Assembly: GCA_015143295.1 (NCBI GenBank)
Contig: CM026551.1
Coordinates: forward strand, 43,264,034-43,328,033
Length of the DNA stretch: 64,000 bases
Source of the DNA: Tetracentron sinense
Taxonomy: Eukaryota > Streptophyta > Magnoliopsida > Trochodendrales > Trochodendraceae
Direction of reading: 5' to 3'
Below, one piece after another: positions 52,816-64,000 of the stretch. The position numbers were made by a program, and so were the translations under genes. The notes beneath the pieces were generated by a model, which saw nothing but the letters and a program-made list of their open reading frames with translations, did not search any database and had not been told where the DNA came from. Position 1 is the first letter of the stretch; every line of letters starts with the position of its first letter.

Positions 52816-54374
52816 TTTTATTCTTTAAATAGATAGATGAATAAGGGGTAATTTGGGAATTAAAGCAAAACATTAAATCATATGGGTAGTTTGGGAATTT
52901 GGAAAAATCAAGCTACTGCCTCTCCCATTATAATAGTAAAGATAAAGATAAAATTTTGGGCCAAGCCGAGTCGAATCAAAGGCTTAAGCTTGACTTCTCT
53001 CAAAAAAAAAGCTTGGCAGCTTGAACTTGGCTCAAATAAGCGGAGCCGATGAACCAGCTTGGCTTGAGTGCATCCCTAGATATGGCTTTGGACATGCTAC
53101 GGTTGGTTTTGAGCTGTTGCTATTACAGTTAAACTACCAACAGCTCTTGAGACGGAGAAATCGAAGTCCCTTTGAAAAAGGAATTCTTCATTTCTATTTC
53201 ATCTCTCGTTCTCCTCATTTCTTCAAAATCACAGATAAAATGATTCATCAATCCCTTTCAAAACCCTCCTCAATCTCTTCAATTCCAATCCCATTTCGAA
53301 ACCCCAATCCCTAGAATTCTATTCCCCGCCTAGAATTCGATCTCAAGCCGTCGAACCCTATTCTTCTTCATCTTCTTCATTGTCATCAAAGACGCCATCG
53401 CCGCCTTCGAAGCTGTTTGAATCTGATGGGGCTTCTTCGAAGGGGCCATATCCAGGTGGTCTGGGACCTTACACAGGCAGAGATCCGAATGTGAAGAAAC
53501 CGGAGTGGTTGCGGCAGAGAGCACCTCAAGGGGAGAGGTTTCAGGACGTTAAAGAATCGTTGTCAAGGTTGAAGCTGAATACTGTCTGTGAAGAAGCGCA
53601 ATGCCCCAATATTGGAGAGGTGAAATTATAGACCTTTTTTTTTTTTCTTTTTCTCTTTAGGGTTTATTATATTTAGGTACTAAAAATTTGTGTTCTTTCT
53701 TCAAGTTCTTATTAGAATTGGGGTTTAGGGTGGTGCTTCTTAGATTTAAATTTTAGATTTTTTTGCTATTTAGACATGAAACGCCATATATTCATGACAT
53801 TTTGTTTGGTTTGTTGGGGCTTTGGAATTTTGTGATTTTGGTATTTGAATGGGCTTTTGGATATTTGGTGATTGTGATACAAAAAACAGAAGATAAAAAA
53901 AACAAATTAAGTTTTTATTTTTTTATCTTTGTTGATTGAGTTGAGTTTTATGGCCAGTTTGTCCTTTTTCTCTCTCTCAAATTTAGGGCCTATGATATTT
54001 AAGTATCTGTTTGTCTCCTGTTTCTGGGTGGGTATGGATTTTTCGGATTTGGTGATTGTAGATTTTTTAATAGTGTAAAGAGAATGGGGACATTGATAGT
54101 TTGTTTAAGAATCCCTTTACCTATAAAATATTGTTTTAATAATTTTTTCCTGGTGAACTTTAATGTAATTGTGAATAGAACACGAGAGGATGACAATAGA
54201 GTGATTCATTTACTCAAACTACAGAATTGCAAAAGACAATAATTTCTGATGATTGTATTCCCTTTGCTCATTCTTTTTGTTGGTGATGATTTTCAGTAGT
54301 AATATCAGTGTTTCAATTCAACATATTTGGAACCAAAATCCACACTAGAAAAAAAAATCCCCATAAGAATTGTA

Positions 54375-54536
54375 GAGGAGTGCTAGCACTACTCTCAGCC
54401 TAAGCAACCACCTGTCCAATTTCTCTGTCAAAGCATTGCAATCATTAAAAAGTGTGTACTTTAACAGTGAGACTGGACAAGTGGTTGGCTTAGGTTGAGA
54501 GTAAGAAAAGCTTAAGAGTAGGGCTAGCACTCCTCA
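54375..54536. mobile_element. Mutator-like MITE in LIP1P intron 1
   Basis: GAGGAGTGCTAGCACTACTCT and AGAGTAGGGCTAGCACTCCTC are inverted repeats, continued by a CCTAAGCCAACCAC-type second arm. Flanks AGAATTGTA (54366-54374) and ACAATTGTA (54537-54545) match at eight of nine positions, fitting a 9-bp Mutator-type TSD. It is 162 bp and related to 5064-5183. Confidence 0.7.
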
Positions 54537-56548
54537 ACAATTGTATCATATAATAGACAGAGATATGGGGACGCAGAATGTCGATTAGCTAGTCCCTGGG
54601 TTATTGCTTAGTAGCTTTGGTGTTAAATAAATGATTGTTTGGATATTTGTGAAGTTTGGAATTATAACAAACTATTTCTTTTTGCATGAATTTTGTATTC
54701 AGTGTTGGAATGGGGGTGGAGATGGTATTGCAAACCGCAACAATCATGCTTCTTGGGGATACTTGCACCCGTGGTTGTAGGTTTGTGCCGTGAAAACCAG
54801 CAGAAACCCAGCACCACCCGACCCCATGGAACCAGAGAACACCGCTAAGGCTATTGCGAGCTGGGGGTTAGGTCTTTACATGGTTTTATTTCTTCAAGTT
54901 ATACAAAGAAAAGGAATACATCTATTTGATGATTTACGTGTTTTTAACCATTTCTTAATGATGAAAATTCATTGATCAGAGTACACTTTATGGTATATGG
55001 ACTTTTAGAATAACAAGTTCTTAGGAGCACTGTTACCAGAAGGTCTGGCTTGTGTGCATACATGCACCCACAATATGTTCCATGCCTATTTGATGTTGGA
55101 AATGATGGGAGACTACCATATCATGTTCCCTTTAATATACTACATTGTGTCTACCCTACTCGGGTGTGCATACTCATCTATTGTAAATGGTGACTGGTGC
55201 AAAAATGGATCCCAACTTGAGATCTCCTCACTGGAGGCTGATCATGAGCATTTGATTGATTGCATTTCTGGGACAGTAAGGAAAAAAAATATTGTGGTTC
55301 ATAAAAGACAGTCCATTTGTTGGATGTAAGAATCCACAAGGTATGGTTCTTTTTTTTGCCATGATTCCTCCTGCGTGGGGCCTTTTGGTTGTATACCTGG
55401 ACCCCCATTCACAAGCATACTTGTACAGCCTAAAAGTATAATGTTATCTGTCTTTCTGTAATAGTTACAGCCTTATGGATCTTTGACTCTCTATGTATGA
55501 ACCAAAACATGACCACCCTTTTGAAATCTTGATTTAGTGGAGAAATTTATAGCATTTAGGCCTTTTACATTGGGGGTGTAAGAAAATTGACGTGATATTT
55601 TACACTTATTTGGTCATTGCCTTTTTCAGTGTGGACTATATTGTGCTGACAAGTGTTGATCGTGACGATCTACCTGATGGCGGAAGTGGCCATTTTGCTC
55701 GCACTGTCAAAGCTATGAAGGTCTATACATTTCTTTAACTATAATTTTTTTTTCGTTGCATTTGATGTCCAACTCTCTATGCATATAACCAGAGTACAGA
55801 GTGGGTGCAACTGTCACGTGATCTTGATTTCATAGATTGTCTTTGCAGAACCTTAAGCCTGAAGATCATGTTGAGTGTTTGACTTCTGATTTCGGGGCGA
55901 TTTAAAATGCTGTTACGACATTGGTACACTCTGGGTTAGATGTGTTTGCTCACACCATCGAGACTGTGAAACGGCCCAGCGAATTGTCAGAGATCCTCGG
56001 GCTGGGTGAGTAGCACAATTCTCATTTTTGTCTCAATTGTACATTAAACAATTAAGTTGCACTTCTTGTTTGCTCATCAGTCTCGATTATTAAATGTCAT
56101 TTACTAACAAGCCAGTTAGCTATGTACATGGGCTTGAGATTGATCTTGATTCATCCTCACTGACACGTACTCAGCCAACTGTAATGTGGCTGATCTGATA
56201 AACTCATGGATCCAGACAATTCAATGAGTAATCCACCTCTTGCACCTACAAGAAAGTTTCTAACCACCCTCTATGTGAACTACAATCCCAATCTTGACCT
56301 TATCATTTAGCAGCCCAAATTTCTATCTTTAGATGGAAGGTTAGATATGGTGGTTGGGTATGCCTCTCCTAGAGGTGGCATGCTAATTGAAGTTCCAGAT
56401 TGATTTTGCTGACATCCGCGTGCATAGTCTGGTTTTAGGTTCATCAATATTATGAACTCTAAATCATCAGATATGTTCTTGGTATCGACTTTATAAATTT
56501 CAACACTGGATGTTGGTTGAGACGTTATGATTTGTTTAGCTGCAACCC

Positions 56549-57560
56549 AAGTTTTAAACGCGAAGGCGTGAGGTGAGACGTTAGGACCTCAAGATGCGTG
56601 AGGCGTAAGCATAGTAATAAAGTTCTCGAATAATTCCCGAATTTTTCCTGAGCTATTATTTTAAAAGGGTGACGTTTAAAAAAAGGCTTCTTTTTCCCGA
56701 ACCGGCGAATATTTCCCAAATGAACGGATTATTCCGAACTTATTCGAATGACCCGAAGGAAGATTTCTTACAAATTATTTATTCATGCTTATTCGGAATT
56801 CTAAAATAAGAATGAGGGCAAATGGACTTTTTATTAGCAATAGAATTTTACTAAAAACGTGAGACTTATTTCACACTGAGAAATCTCTATTGACTGAAGT
56901 TGTCAGTTAATAGAAGAAGGAGAAAACTCTATTTGAGTAGGTTATTTTAGGGTTTTGATTTCATTCGAATTGATTGATGAGAAAAAACATTATTTTGTAT
57001 TCTGGTTAGTCTGTTGAATTTCAATCAACTGAGAGAAAATATGATTTGGTGCTATTTATTCTGAGCTAATTCCAAATTTTGCTAAATAACTATGTTATGC
57101 CAAATAAATACACTCAGATATTGCTTTTCTAATTTTATCTATTCAAATTGTTTTTTTCCCATTTCTATACATTTTTAAATTACTTATATAATCTGATTTG
57201 CATATACAAACATGTAATATAGATTATTCTTCTCTTAAATTACATAAAAATTGCGTAAGCCTTATGTAATTTTTTCTTGAGTTTGTGAGTTTACATAAAT
57301 TTGTTTTTTTAGGAATTGGGATAAATGTCTTAACATAGTAAGAGATGTCAATACATCCACATTGGTAGATGGATTAGTTAGTATCACATTCTTATTTTTT
57401 ATAATATTAATTTTTATTATTCCAAACTAATCCCGAATTTGTCGATTTTTTTCCTTTTTCAAACTTAACCCCTGCCGAATAATTCTCGAATCCAAACTTT
57501 GTTACTATGGGCGTAAGCCTCGAGGCGCGAGGCTTAATATCTTCTGAGTTCTCCATGCTC
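56549..57560. mobile_element. hAT-type element in LIP1P intron 4, carrying a nested insertion
   Basis: CAAGTTTTAAACGCGAAGGCGTGAGG matches the terminus of the elements at 20309 and 31323. After the nested element the CCTCGAGGCGCGAGGC word resumes, then the similarity is lost near 57560. The TSD of the outer element is not visible. Confidence 0.5.
56610..57509. mobile_element. Nested hAT-type element, perfect 8-bp TSD
   Basis: Ends CATAGTAATAAAG and CTTTGTTACTATG are inverted repeats. GGCGTAAG is present at 56602-56609 and 57510-57517. CGAATAATTC-type words lie next to both termini. It is 900 bp, AT-rich, with no transposase ORF. Confidence 0.9.
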
Positions 57561-59900
57561 TTGCTGACTTACCTTAGTTGGTTTGTTTGAGTGTAAAACA
57601 GTCGGTCTGGGTGGGGTCATGGTCAACATGGATGGTAACTATCTAATGAGAGCATGTTTGGGAGTAGGAACTGCCTTGAACTATGTTTTATTGTGCAGGG
57701 CCCACTATTTGGGGACCTTTTCCACTATCTGCCATTGAAGCTCTTTATTCAGTTAACTTATGTTTCCACAAATGAATTTTTCAATGTTTTCTCTTCACTT
57801 ATTTCACAGCTAAAGAACTAGTGGGGAGAAGAACTCTATGAAATCTCCCCCTAAATGCTCATTATGGACTCTTCCTGCTCCAGATCGAAACGGCTGTAAA
57901 GAGCTTGGCTGATGAGGTTAAATCTGACATGTTAGATCAAATCGGCTTCATACATCCCCAGACGGAATTAAGGGTGTATGCAGGTCGGGTTTGAGTTCAC
58001 CTCTAAGGGGTGTTTAAAATCTTAGATGCAAGGCTAGGTCTGGCCAGTGACATAACCCAGTAACACACCATTCATTGATTGGCAATGAAAGAGTTATGTC
58101 CTTCGCAACTCTGCTGTTTGCACTCTTCTTCCAGTGAAACTTCAGATTCCATAAAAGATGATTTGCCTTCAACTCAATCATTTACCCTTAACTTTTAGGG
58201 AACAAAGAAAAGCTATTCCAAACGGGTCTCAGTTCATGGAGCCGGTCCTTTGGATCCAAACTGTATTCCTGGACCTAGTGCAAGATGGATTAAATCCAGT
58301 GAGTTAGCTAGTCGGGCCGACCCTTTTATAGCTCTAGCCTATATGCATCCGTTTCTACTTTGTGCTCCCACCTTTATAGTTTCTACTTTCTACTCTTAGA
58401 TTCTAGTGATAATGCAATCTAGTTTGATAAAACAGGTATGAGCAGAGCTTATCTGTTCTGAAACATGCAAAGGTCGACAAGAAGGGGATGATTACAAAAT
58501 CTTCTATAATGCTGGGCCTTGGTGAATCTGATGAGGAGTTGAAGCAAGCCATGGCTGATTTAAGGGCAATAGATGTTGATATTTTGACGCTTGGACAGTA
58601 TTTACAGGTGAAATAACATGCAAACTTCTTTCATGTGGTTTAATTAGGATTGTTCATGGGACGAAGCGGTGGCTCTGTATAAATCCAGCCCAAATCCCCA
58701 AAGCTGTACATTCAAGCGGGACATTAGTTTTGGCCTGGGATTCAAGTCTTAATCTTATTTTATTTGAAACTAGGTCCAGGCTTGATTCAGCTCCGCCCAT
58801 TCACTATTTCTCTCTCAAATTCAGGCCCGAGCGTGGATGTGGTGTTGCTAGGTCGTTGAGTCGGGGCAGTGCTGTGTCCATGAGGCTGGCTTAGCCTATG
58901 TGCACCCCCATCTAGTTGACAGTTGTTATTGCAGGTACTAAATAAAAGTTTTAATTTTTGCAGCCAAACTCGTTACACTAACTGTCAAGGAGTATGTTAC
59001 TCCGGAGAAGTTCGCTTTTTGGAAGGATTACGGAGAGTCAATCGGTTTTCGTATGTAGCCAGTGGGCCTTGGTAAGCTTGTTCTCCTGTTGTTTCTAAAA
59101 AGATGATTCCTGTTTGGTTTATATTTCAAATAAATGAACAATTAGGAAGACAAGCAAACAAAGGTTTAAGCTTCTCGAATTGAGTCAGGCCTGGACATGT
59201 TAACTCGGATTGTTAAAACCAAGTACTTGGCTGAGTAGATGGACTGGATAGGTGGAAAATCAGAAGATTTAGACCCTATTAAAAACCATCATTTTTTTTC
59301 AAAACCTCAATAATTTATCATGAATTAGATCGAGTTGATTAGCTAGTTGATGAAATCAGGGGCTGACCCATATTTGAGCAAGAGTTCGTAAAAAATCAAT
59401 ATAGTCATTGGATTCTTCTTGAGTAGTCGTTATGGGTACTCCCACGGTCCCAAGTATCCCAAATATTGCCCAAAATCCTAAAATTTGTAATTCAAATAAC
59501 AAAGGATCAAGATTAGAACTGATGTGGACTCTTAGAAAAATGACAATTAAGCAAAGCCAGAAATCTCTAGATTGAACCCGTAATTATTTGAATTAAAGAG
59601 TTTGGATCGGGGAGGATATTTGAGGGAGTATATTGGGAGTACCAATAGACTGATTTTCATGAAAACCATAATTCAGGCCAAGGTGGGGTGTAGCTTCACC
59701 AAGATCGAGGTCCATTGCCAACTGTTTGAATACGAATTGAATTACTTTTGCTGCAAGATTCTAACAAGATTTCTGTAATGGGGGTTTTTCTAGGTTCGAT
59801 CCATCTCAGATCGGGCAGGCGGAACTCTTGTTAAGACCTGGTGAGAGAAACGGCTAACGCACCTCTACCGGTCCTAGCAATTTCAACTATGGCACACAAA

Positions 59901-61560
59901 CTGTTGACATTGGTGTCTTCAAAAGAGATTGAAGCTGAGTGCATAGGGGGGTGCAGTGGTGTGGCAACAGGTTGCAAATTTATTCCCCAAATCGAGCTTA
60001 TTCCTGGAACTGGATAGATTTCTCTCGTTTTTAATTTATTTGTTATCTAATGCTAATATTTTATCTTCCCTTTCAATTGAATATTCATCCAAGGATCGTA
60101 TCATATAAATCAAAAGCCGTTTTACATATGGTTTTTATGATCATATTCTCAGTAGAATCCATATTAGAATGACATAAAGGCAAAAAAAACAGTAGCAGTT
60201 GTGGTAGTTCATGATTGTAATGACTGAAAAGAATGGCAGCCAAAACTTTGCATCAAGATCATCTAAGAGATTTTAGCGTCCATTGAAAGTGCTAGCCTGG
60301 ATGAAACTTGGGACTGGTTAGGTCCCAGCTACCGCGACAAAGATGGTGTAGGTGATGGTGATTCACATTAGGTTCTGGCTGCTCAGGGAAGCAATGGCAT
60401 GGGAATGCTTATCCCAATTTTCTTTCTGTTGGAGGCCTTATTTTTTTTTTTTTTGTATGTGAACAAAGTAGGAGAGATGACTTGATTTTGATTAGAGGAT
60501 CTCGGTAGCACTTGGGGTGGGTCCAAGCCCACCCAAAAAAGTGGGTTTTACCCCACAATGAAGAGACCCGAAACCATCTTATGGGTCAACTTGGAGATCT
60601 CCAGATGAAAAATCAATGTTCTTTCAATGATTTGATTCCTTTCCGTTGTTTGGACTATGTCCACAATGGCTTGTGCAGATTTTCACATACCGACATAAGC
60701 ATGAGCCTAAGTGCTAGCGCCATACGCACACTTCCCAAACTTTCACTGTTGTGGGTGACACTTCGTTACTAACCCTTCAACATGAAAAAGTAGCGACAAA
60801 CCTTGTCACCAAGGTGAGAGTTTGGAAAATGTGAATCTGGTGCAGCAAGTTCTCTACTAGGAAGTATTGGAAAAGCTATGTTACGCTTAAGGAACATGCA
60901 ATACCAGATACCACTTTCAAAAACAAATTAAGAGGGCAGTAATTAGCACACCCAAGATAGAATCTGTTATATGTAGGAAATGCGATGACCACGGTATAAA
61001 CAATCTTTTAACTATGGTTAAGCTTAGAAAATTAAAGGTTGAATTTTTTTTTTTGTTTTTTTGTTTTTTAAAAATCATAGCTTAGATTGCTTAACATAGG
61101 ATGTGAGTGAATTAGCTACGTTGATTGTGGTAATAAAAAGGGGCAGAGGATGTACATAGTCTCTGCGGCATAGTTAAGTATTCCCAACCTAATAAATAGC
61201 ACTCCCATATCCCCGACAAACGGCCCTGACACAATCAACTCTCTACTGATAAGAAATAGAGGGGAGAAATATAATATTACGGGCAGGTTAAATGGGAACT
61301 CTTTTCCATTCTTAACAAACATTTCTCCTGGTTAGTACGCATAATTGTAATTTAATGGCATTGACATGGACATCTTTTTTTTTTTTCTAGGCGTGACTCG
61401 CGCATGGGCCCGTTTCATATCTTACCAGTGTCCGTTCATTTAATGTCCCTTAACCCGGTAAGCTTAACTAAATTTAAAACATAAAATTTGGTTTATCTAT
61501 ATATAAAAAACCTAGGAAGCACGGATACGGGTGGGTACGATACGACATGATACGATATAT
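59901..61560. other. Intergenic stretch, nothing recognised
   Basis: Short ORFs (60512-60772, 61116-61322) show no domain. Homopolymer T runs occur near 60431 and 61046. No LTR, TSD or inverted repeat was found, so any 5' LTR of the following element is not evident. Confidence 0.5.
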
Positions 61561-61569
61561 CAGTTTGTT

Positions 61570-64000
61570 GGCTTCTTCCTACCGAGGGGATGTAAGGCAG
61601 CCTCCGGTTTCGGGCGAGCAGAGCATCCCTTCGGATCGTAATGGATTTCAGAGAAGAGCAGGTAGAAGAGGACCTGAGAGTGGGTACCGGAGGTCATACA
61701 CCCGAAGACTTGGGTAACACCAAAGAGGTGGGAGGCTTTAATATCGGTGCCGGTTAGAGCATAAGGGAGGGTTCCTGACCACTTCGCTCAGTCATAAGGA
61801 GAACGTTGAGACTCTCCTTTCACGGATGCTATCAACCAGTCTACCTTCGTCCAAGTTCATAACTCCGACCTTCTCCATTATACTGAAAGAAGATCCGAGG
61901 AGCATTTGTTTTTGACTTCCAAGCATGCGATGGCTATTTCGCAACCCAGATGATGACTTAGTGTAAGCTTCCCAACCAGCCTGTCGGGAGCAGCATCGAA
62001 GTGTTCGGAACCTACCTACTGGGCTCCCTCCAGCAACTTCTCTGAGCTCAGGTCCGGCCTTTATTGTCGCTTCATCATCATAATAAGACGAGGAGGTGCA
62101 AGATACTCTCTTCTCTTCTCCCTCTGTGAGTGAAAGCCGGCCGAATCCTTGAAGGACTTCATTTCGCGCTTCACCGATGAAGTCCACGATATTGACAAGG
62201 TTGACGAAGCAAGCTGCATCGCCGCTTTCAAGAATGCTATCCCCAAGCATTCTGAGCTCTACAAGTCCTTAGCTCTTGACTATCCTGTCAAGATGGACGA
62301 GTTGATGGTACGTGCCACCAAGTACGGGAGGTACGAGGAGGACGTATCCGTTGTGTCAGCACCAAAACCCAGGGTGAGAGCGGTGGATGTCGTGGAGAGG
62401 GCACACCGATCATCGAAGAGGAAGGAGAAGAAGCAGCAGCACGAGTCTTCATCATCTGAGGACTCGCCACCGAGGAAGCGGAAAGAGAAAGTTGTGTATG
62501 TGACCTAGCGGGATCAGCCGGATCGGCGCCCGCTGGAGAGAAATTTTCACCAACATCAGAGCAGGACGGAGAGGCGTCCTAACGACCAGCAGGTGAGGTA
62601 GCAGTATCAGCCACGCCAAGTGCAGCCTCAAGTACAGCACGAGAGAGGCGTACAGCCTAGTGAGAGGCGATCTTTTGCAGATCAGGCACCGCGCATCAAT
62701 TTCACAGTCAGCCCGGCGACCATTATGAGGTCAATGGAGGATCAGCCATATTTTGAGTGGCCGGCGAGGGCGGTGCCGGATATCACATCGGGACCACGGG
62801 TGCATGAGTACTGTCATTATCACAAGTGCCGTGGTCACCTCACCAACCGATGCCGTATTCTGAGGGAATACTTAGAGAGGCTTGTTCAGGAGGGGTACTT
62901 GGGAGAGTATCTCGCTCCTGACAACGGCGGTGCGGAGCGTACCAGGGAGCCGATGTCCCAATCTCGTGGAAGAGAACCGGCCAACAATCCCAGTACCAGT
63001 GGAGGAGCTTCTTTGGGCACGATCAATGTCATTTGCCGCGTGCAAACGCCTGAAGCTGATGTGGAGAGGAACTTCAGGGCGAAGGCCAGAAAGCTGTCTC
63101 ACGAGGCCGCAGTGTGCCAGGTGCAAGTGCCTAGCAGGAGCATTGAGCAGGCACTCACCTTCGCTGATCGTGATCTGGCAGGAGTGATCCAACCTCACTA
63201 TGATGCTCTTGTTCTCACCATGAGAATAGGAGACTTCGACATCAAGAGGGTGCTCGTGGATTCGGGGAGTGGAGCGGACATTTTGTACCTTCATGCTTTC
63301 ACTCAGATGAAGCTGGATCCTTCCGTCCTCATCCCTGCTCAGACTCCCTTGTATGGATTTGATGGCAGCTCGATGAAGCCTGTAGGCGACGTTGTCTTGC
63401 CCGTTGTGGCTGGACCCGTTGTCCTCCAGACCAGGTTCTCTGTTCTGGATGCGCCATCACCATACAATGCCATCTTGGGTCGCTGGTGGACCCATGAGAT
63501 GAAGGCTGTCCCGTCCTCGTACTACCAGGTGTTGAAGTATCCAACGCAGGACGGGCCTCGGGAGATCCGAGGTGATCAGTTGGCTTCGCAGAAGTGCGAT
63601 TTTCCAGCTTCCGTTGTGCCATCGTAGCAGTTACAGGTCGTCCCCGTTGTGGAAGGGAGCTCGGAGGCATCGTTGTGCAGACCTTCCGTTGAGCCCACGA
63701 AAGCTGTCAATTTGGGAACGGAAGAAGAGCCAAAGGTGTTGCAGGTCGGGACGAGTTTGACAACAGAGGAGGAGTTCGAGTTGCTGAGTTTTCTTAGGCA
63801 GAATCTTGATGTCTTTGCATGGTCTCACAAAGACATGACTGGCATCGATCCGGGTGTTATCTGCCACCACCTCAATGCTGATCCTGCCATCCCTCCAGTG
63901 AAGCAGAAACCTCGGAGGCTTGCTCCAGCTTATCATGATGCAGTAAATGAGGAGATTGACAAGCTGATCCAGTTTGGGTTCATTCAGGAAGTGCAGTACC
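61570..64000 (+). mobile_element. Ty3/gypsy element, 5' part, running off the window
   Basis: The GC content rises sharply from about 61570 and coding similarity begins by 62143. Gag, protease and the start of RT are present in one frame. RT motifs continue past 64000, so the element extends beyond the window. No LTR or primer-binding site is recognisable upstream, so the 5' end may be truncated or very diverged. Confidence 0.85.
62143..63999 (+). pseudogene. gag-protease-RT polyprotein with TAG interruptions
   Basis: A single frame holds SLKDFISRFTDEVHDIDKVD, the end of the retrotransposon gag domain, and a Lys/Ser-rich linker. Next is CHYHKCRGHLTNRCRILREYL, which partly resembles a zinc-knuckle. 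The protease follows with KRVLVDSGSGADILYL, intact at the catalytic DSG, then APSPYNAILGRWW. After it come ELLSFLRQNLDVFAWSHKDM and NEEIDKLIQFGFIQEVQY, the entry to RT. TAG codons stand at 62506, 62599 and 63625, and a TGA upstream of 62143. Otherwise the frame is open for more than 600 codons, so decay looks recent. Confidence 0.88.

Larger units (their letters stand above)
53240..59900 (+). pseudogene. LIP1P: Plastid lipoyl synthase (LIP1P) gene copy with many frameshifts
   Basis: Lipoyl synthase is a radical-SAM enzyme with two 4Fe-4S clusters that inserts sulfur into octanoyl groups on plastid E2/H proteins. Exons: about 53240-53619, 54703-54866, 55630-55720, 55849-56005, 58436-58607, 58964-59071, 59794-about 59900, with GT..AG introns. 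Visible landmarks are [31 protein letters not shown] then C (auxiliary cluster), CTRGCRFC (SAM cluster), [40 protein letters not shown] and [10 protein letters not shown]. Single-base shifts occur in exon 1 (stop after FRNPNP), exon 2 (54732 insertion, about 54782 deletion inside the CxxxCxxC codons), exon 4 (about 55890, 55975), exon 6 (two) and exon 7 (several). Exons 3 and 5 are open. Either a recent pseudogene or a region of indel errors. Confidence 0.88.

Noticed and set aside
62872-63936. Minus-strand ORFs of 100-140 residues at 62872, 63329 and 63631
   Set aside because: They are shadows of the GC-rich gag-pol frame on the plus strand.

Overview
The window is AT-rich nuclear DNA from a seed plant, most likely an angiosperm (inference). 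The signs are spliced genes with GT..AG introns up to 4.5 kb, two recognisable plant nuclear genes, and dense plant-type transposons: chromovirus and other Ty3/gypsy elements, solo LTRs, a LINE, hAT and Mutator-like MITEs and SINE-like repeats. I see no prokaryotic or organellar signature, no rRNA or tRNA gene and no CRISPR array.

Layout. 1-490 is the 3' end of an LTR. 490-7000 is a mosaic of short non-coding repeats: a recurring hairpin family, a hAT MITE with its target-site duplication (TSD), and SINE-like pieces. 7049-9013 is an LTR of a family that recurs five times in the window. 9705-16997 is a decayed Ty3/gypsy chromovirus with LTRs, primer site, polypurine tract and 5-bp TSD, split inside its reverse transcriptase by a 2.7-kb solo LTR (11915-14583).

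18767-35113 (minus strand) holds the one intact gene. It is an ER-lumenal HSP70 of the HYOU1/HSP70-17 type, with 14 coding exons, 893 residues, a signal peptide and a C-terminal HDEL. Its introns carry at least six hAT-type elements, a processed retrocopy with a 15-bp TSD, and local tandem duplications. Its 5'UTR/promoter is tandemly triplicated (about 35161-39597). Each copy has its own TATA-like box, G-box and MITE, and each ends in the first ~280 bp of a solo LTR that is complete only in the distal copy (39315-41869).

42640-48912 is a 5'-truncated LINE whose RNase H region was hit twice by solo LTRs (44642-46538, 46816-48726). Both have perfect 5-bp TSDs, so the LINE reading frame can be traced across them. 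50446-51986 is a candidate further LTR, followed by a 36-G homopolymer. 53240-59900 (plus) is a frameshifted copy of a plastid lipoyl synthase (LIP1P) gene with recognisable exons and splice sites and nested hAT elements in its introns. 62143-64000 is the gag-protease-RT start of another Ty3/gypsy element, broken by TAG codons and running off the window.

The only functional relationship I can support is that the HSP70 is an ER chaperone whose regulatory region has been remodelled by transposons. Lipoyl synthase would belong to plastid lipoate synthesis, but this copy looks non-functional or mis-assembled. Splice sites, TSDs and frames were worked out by eye.
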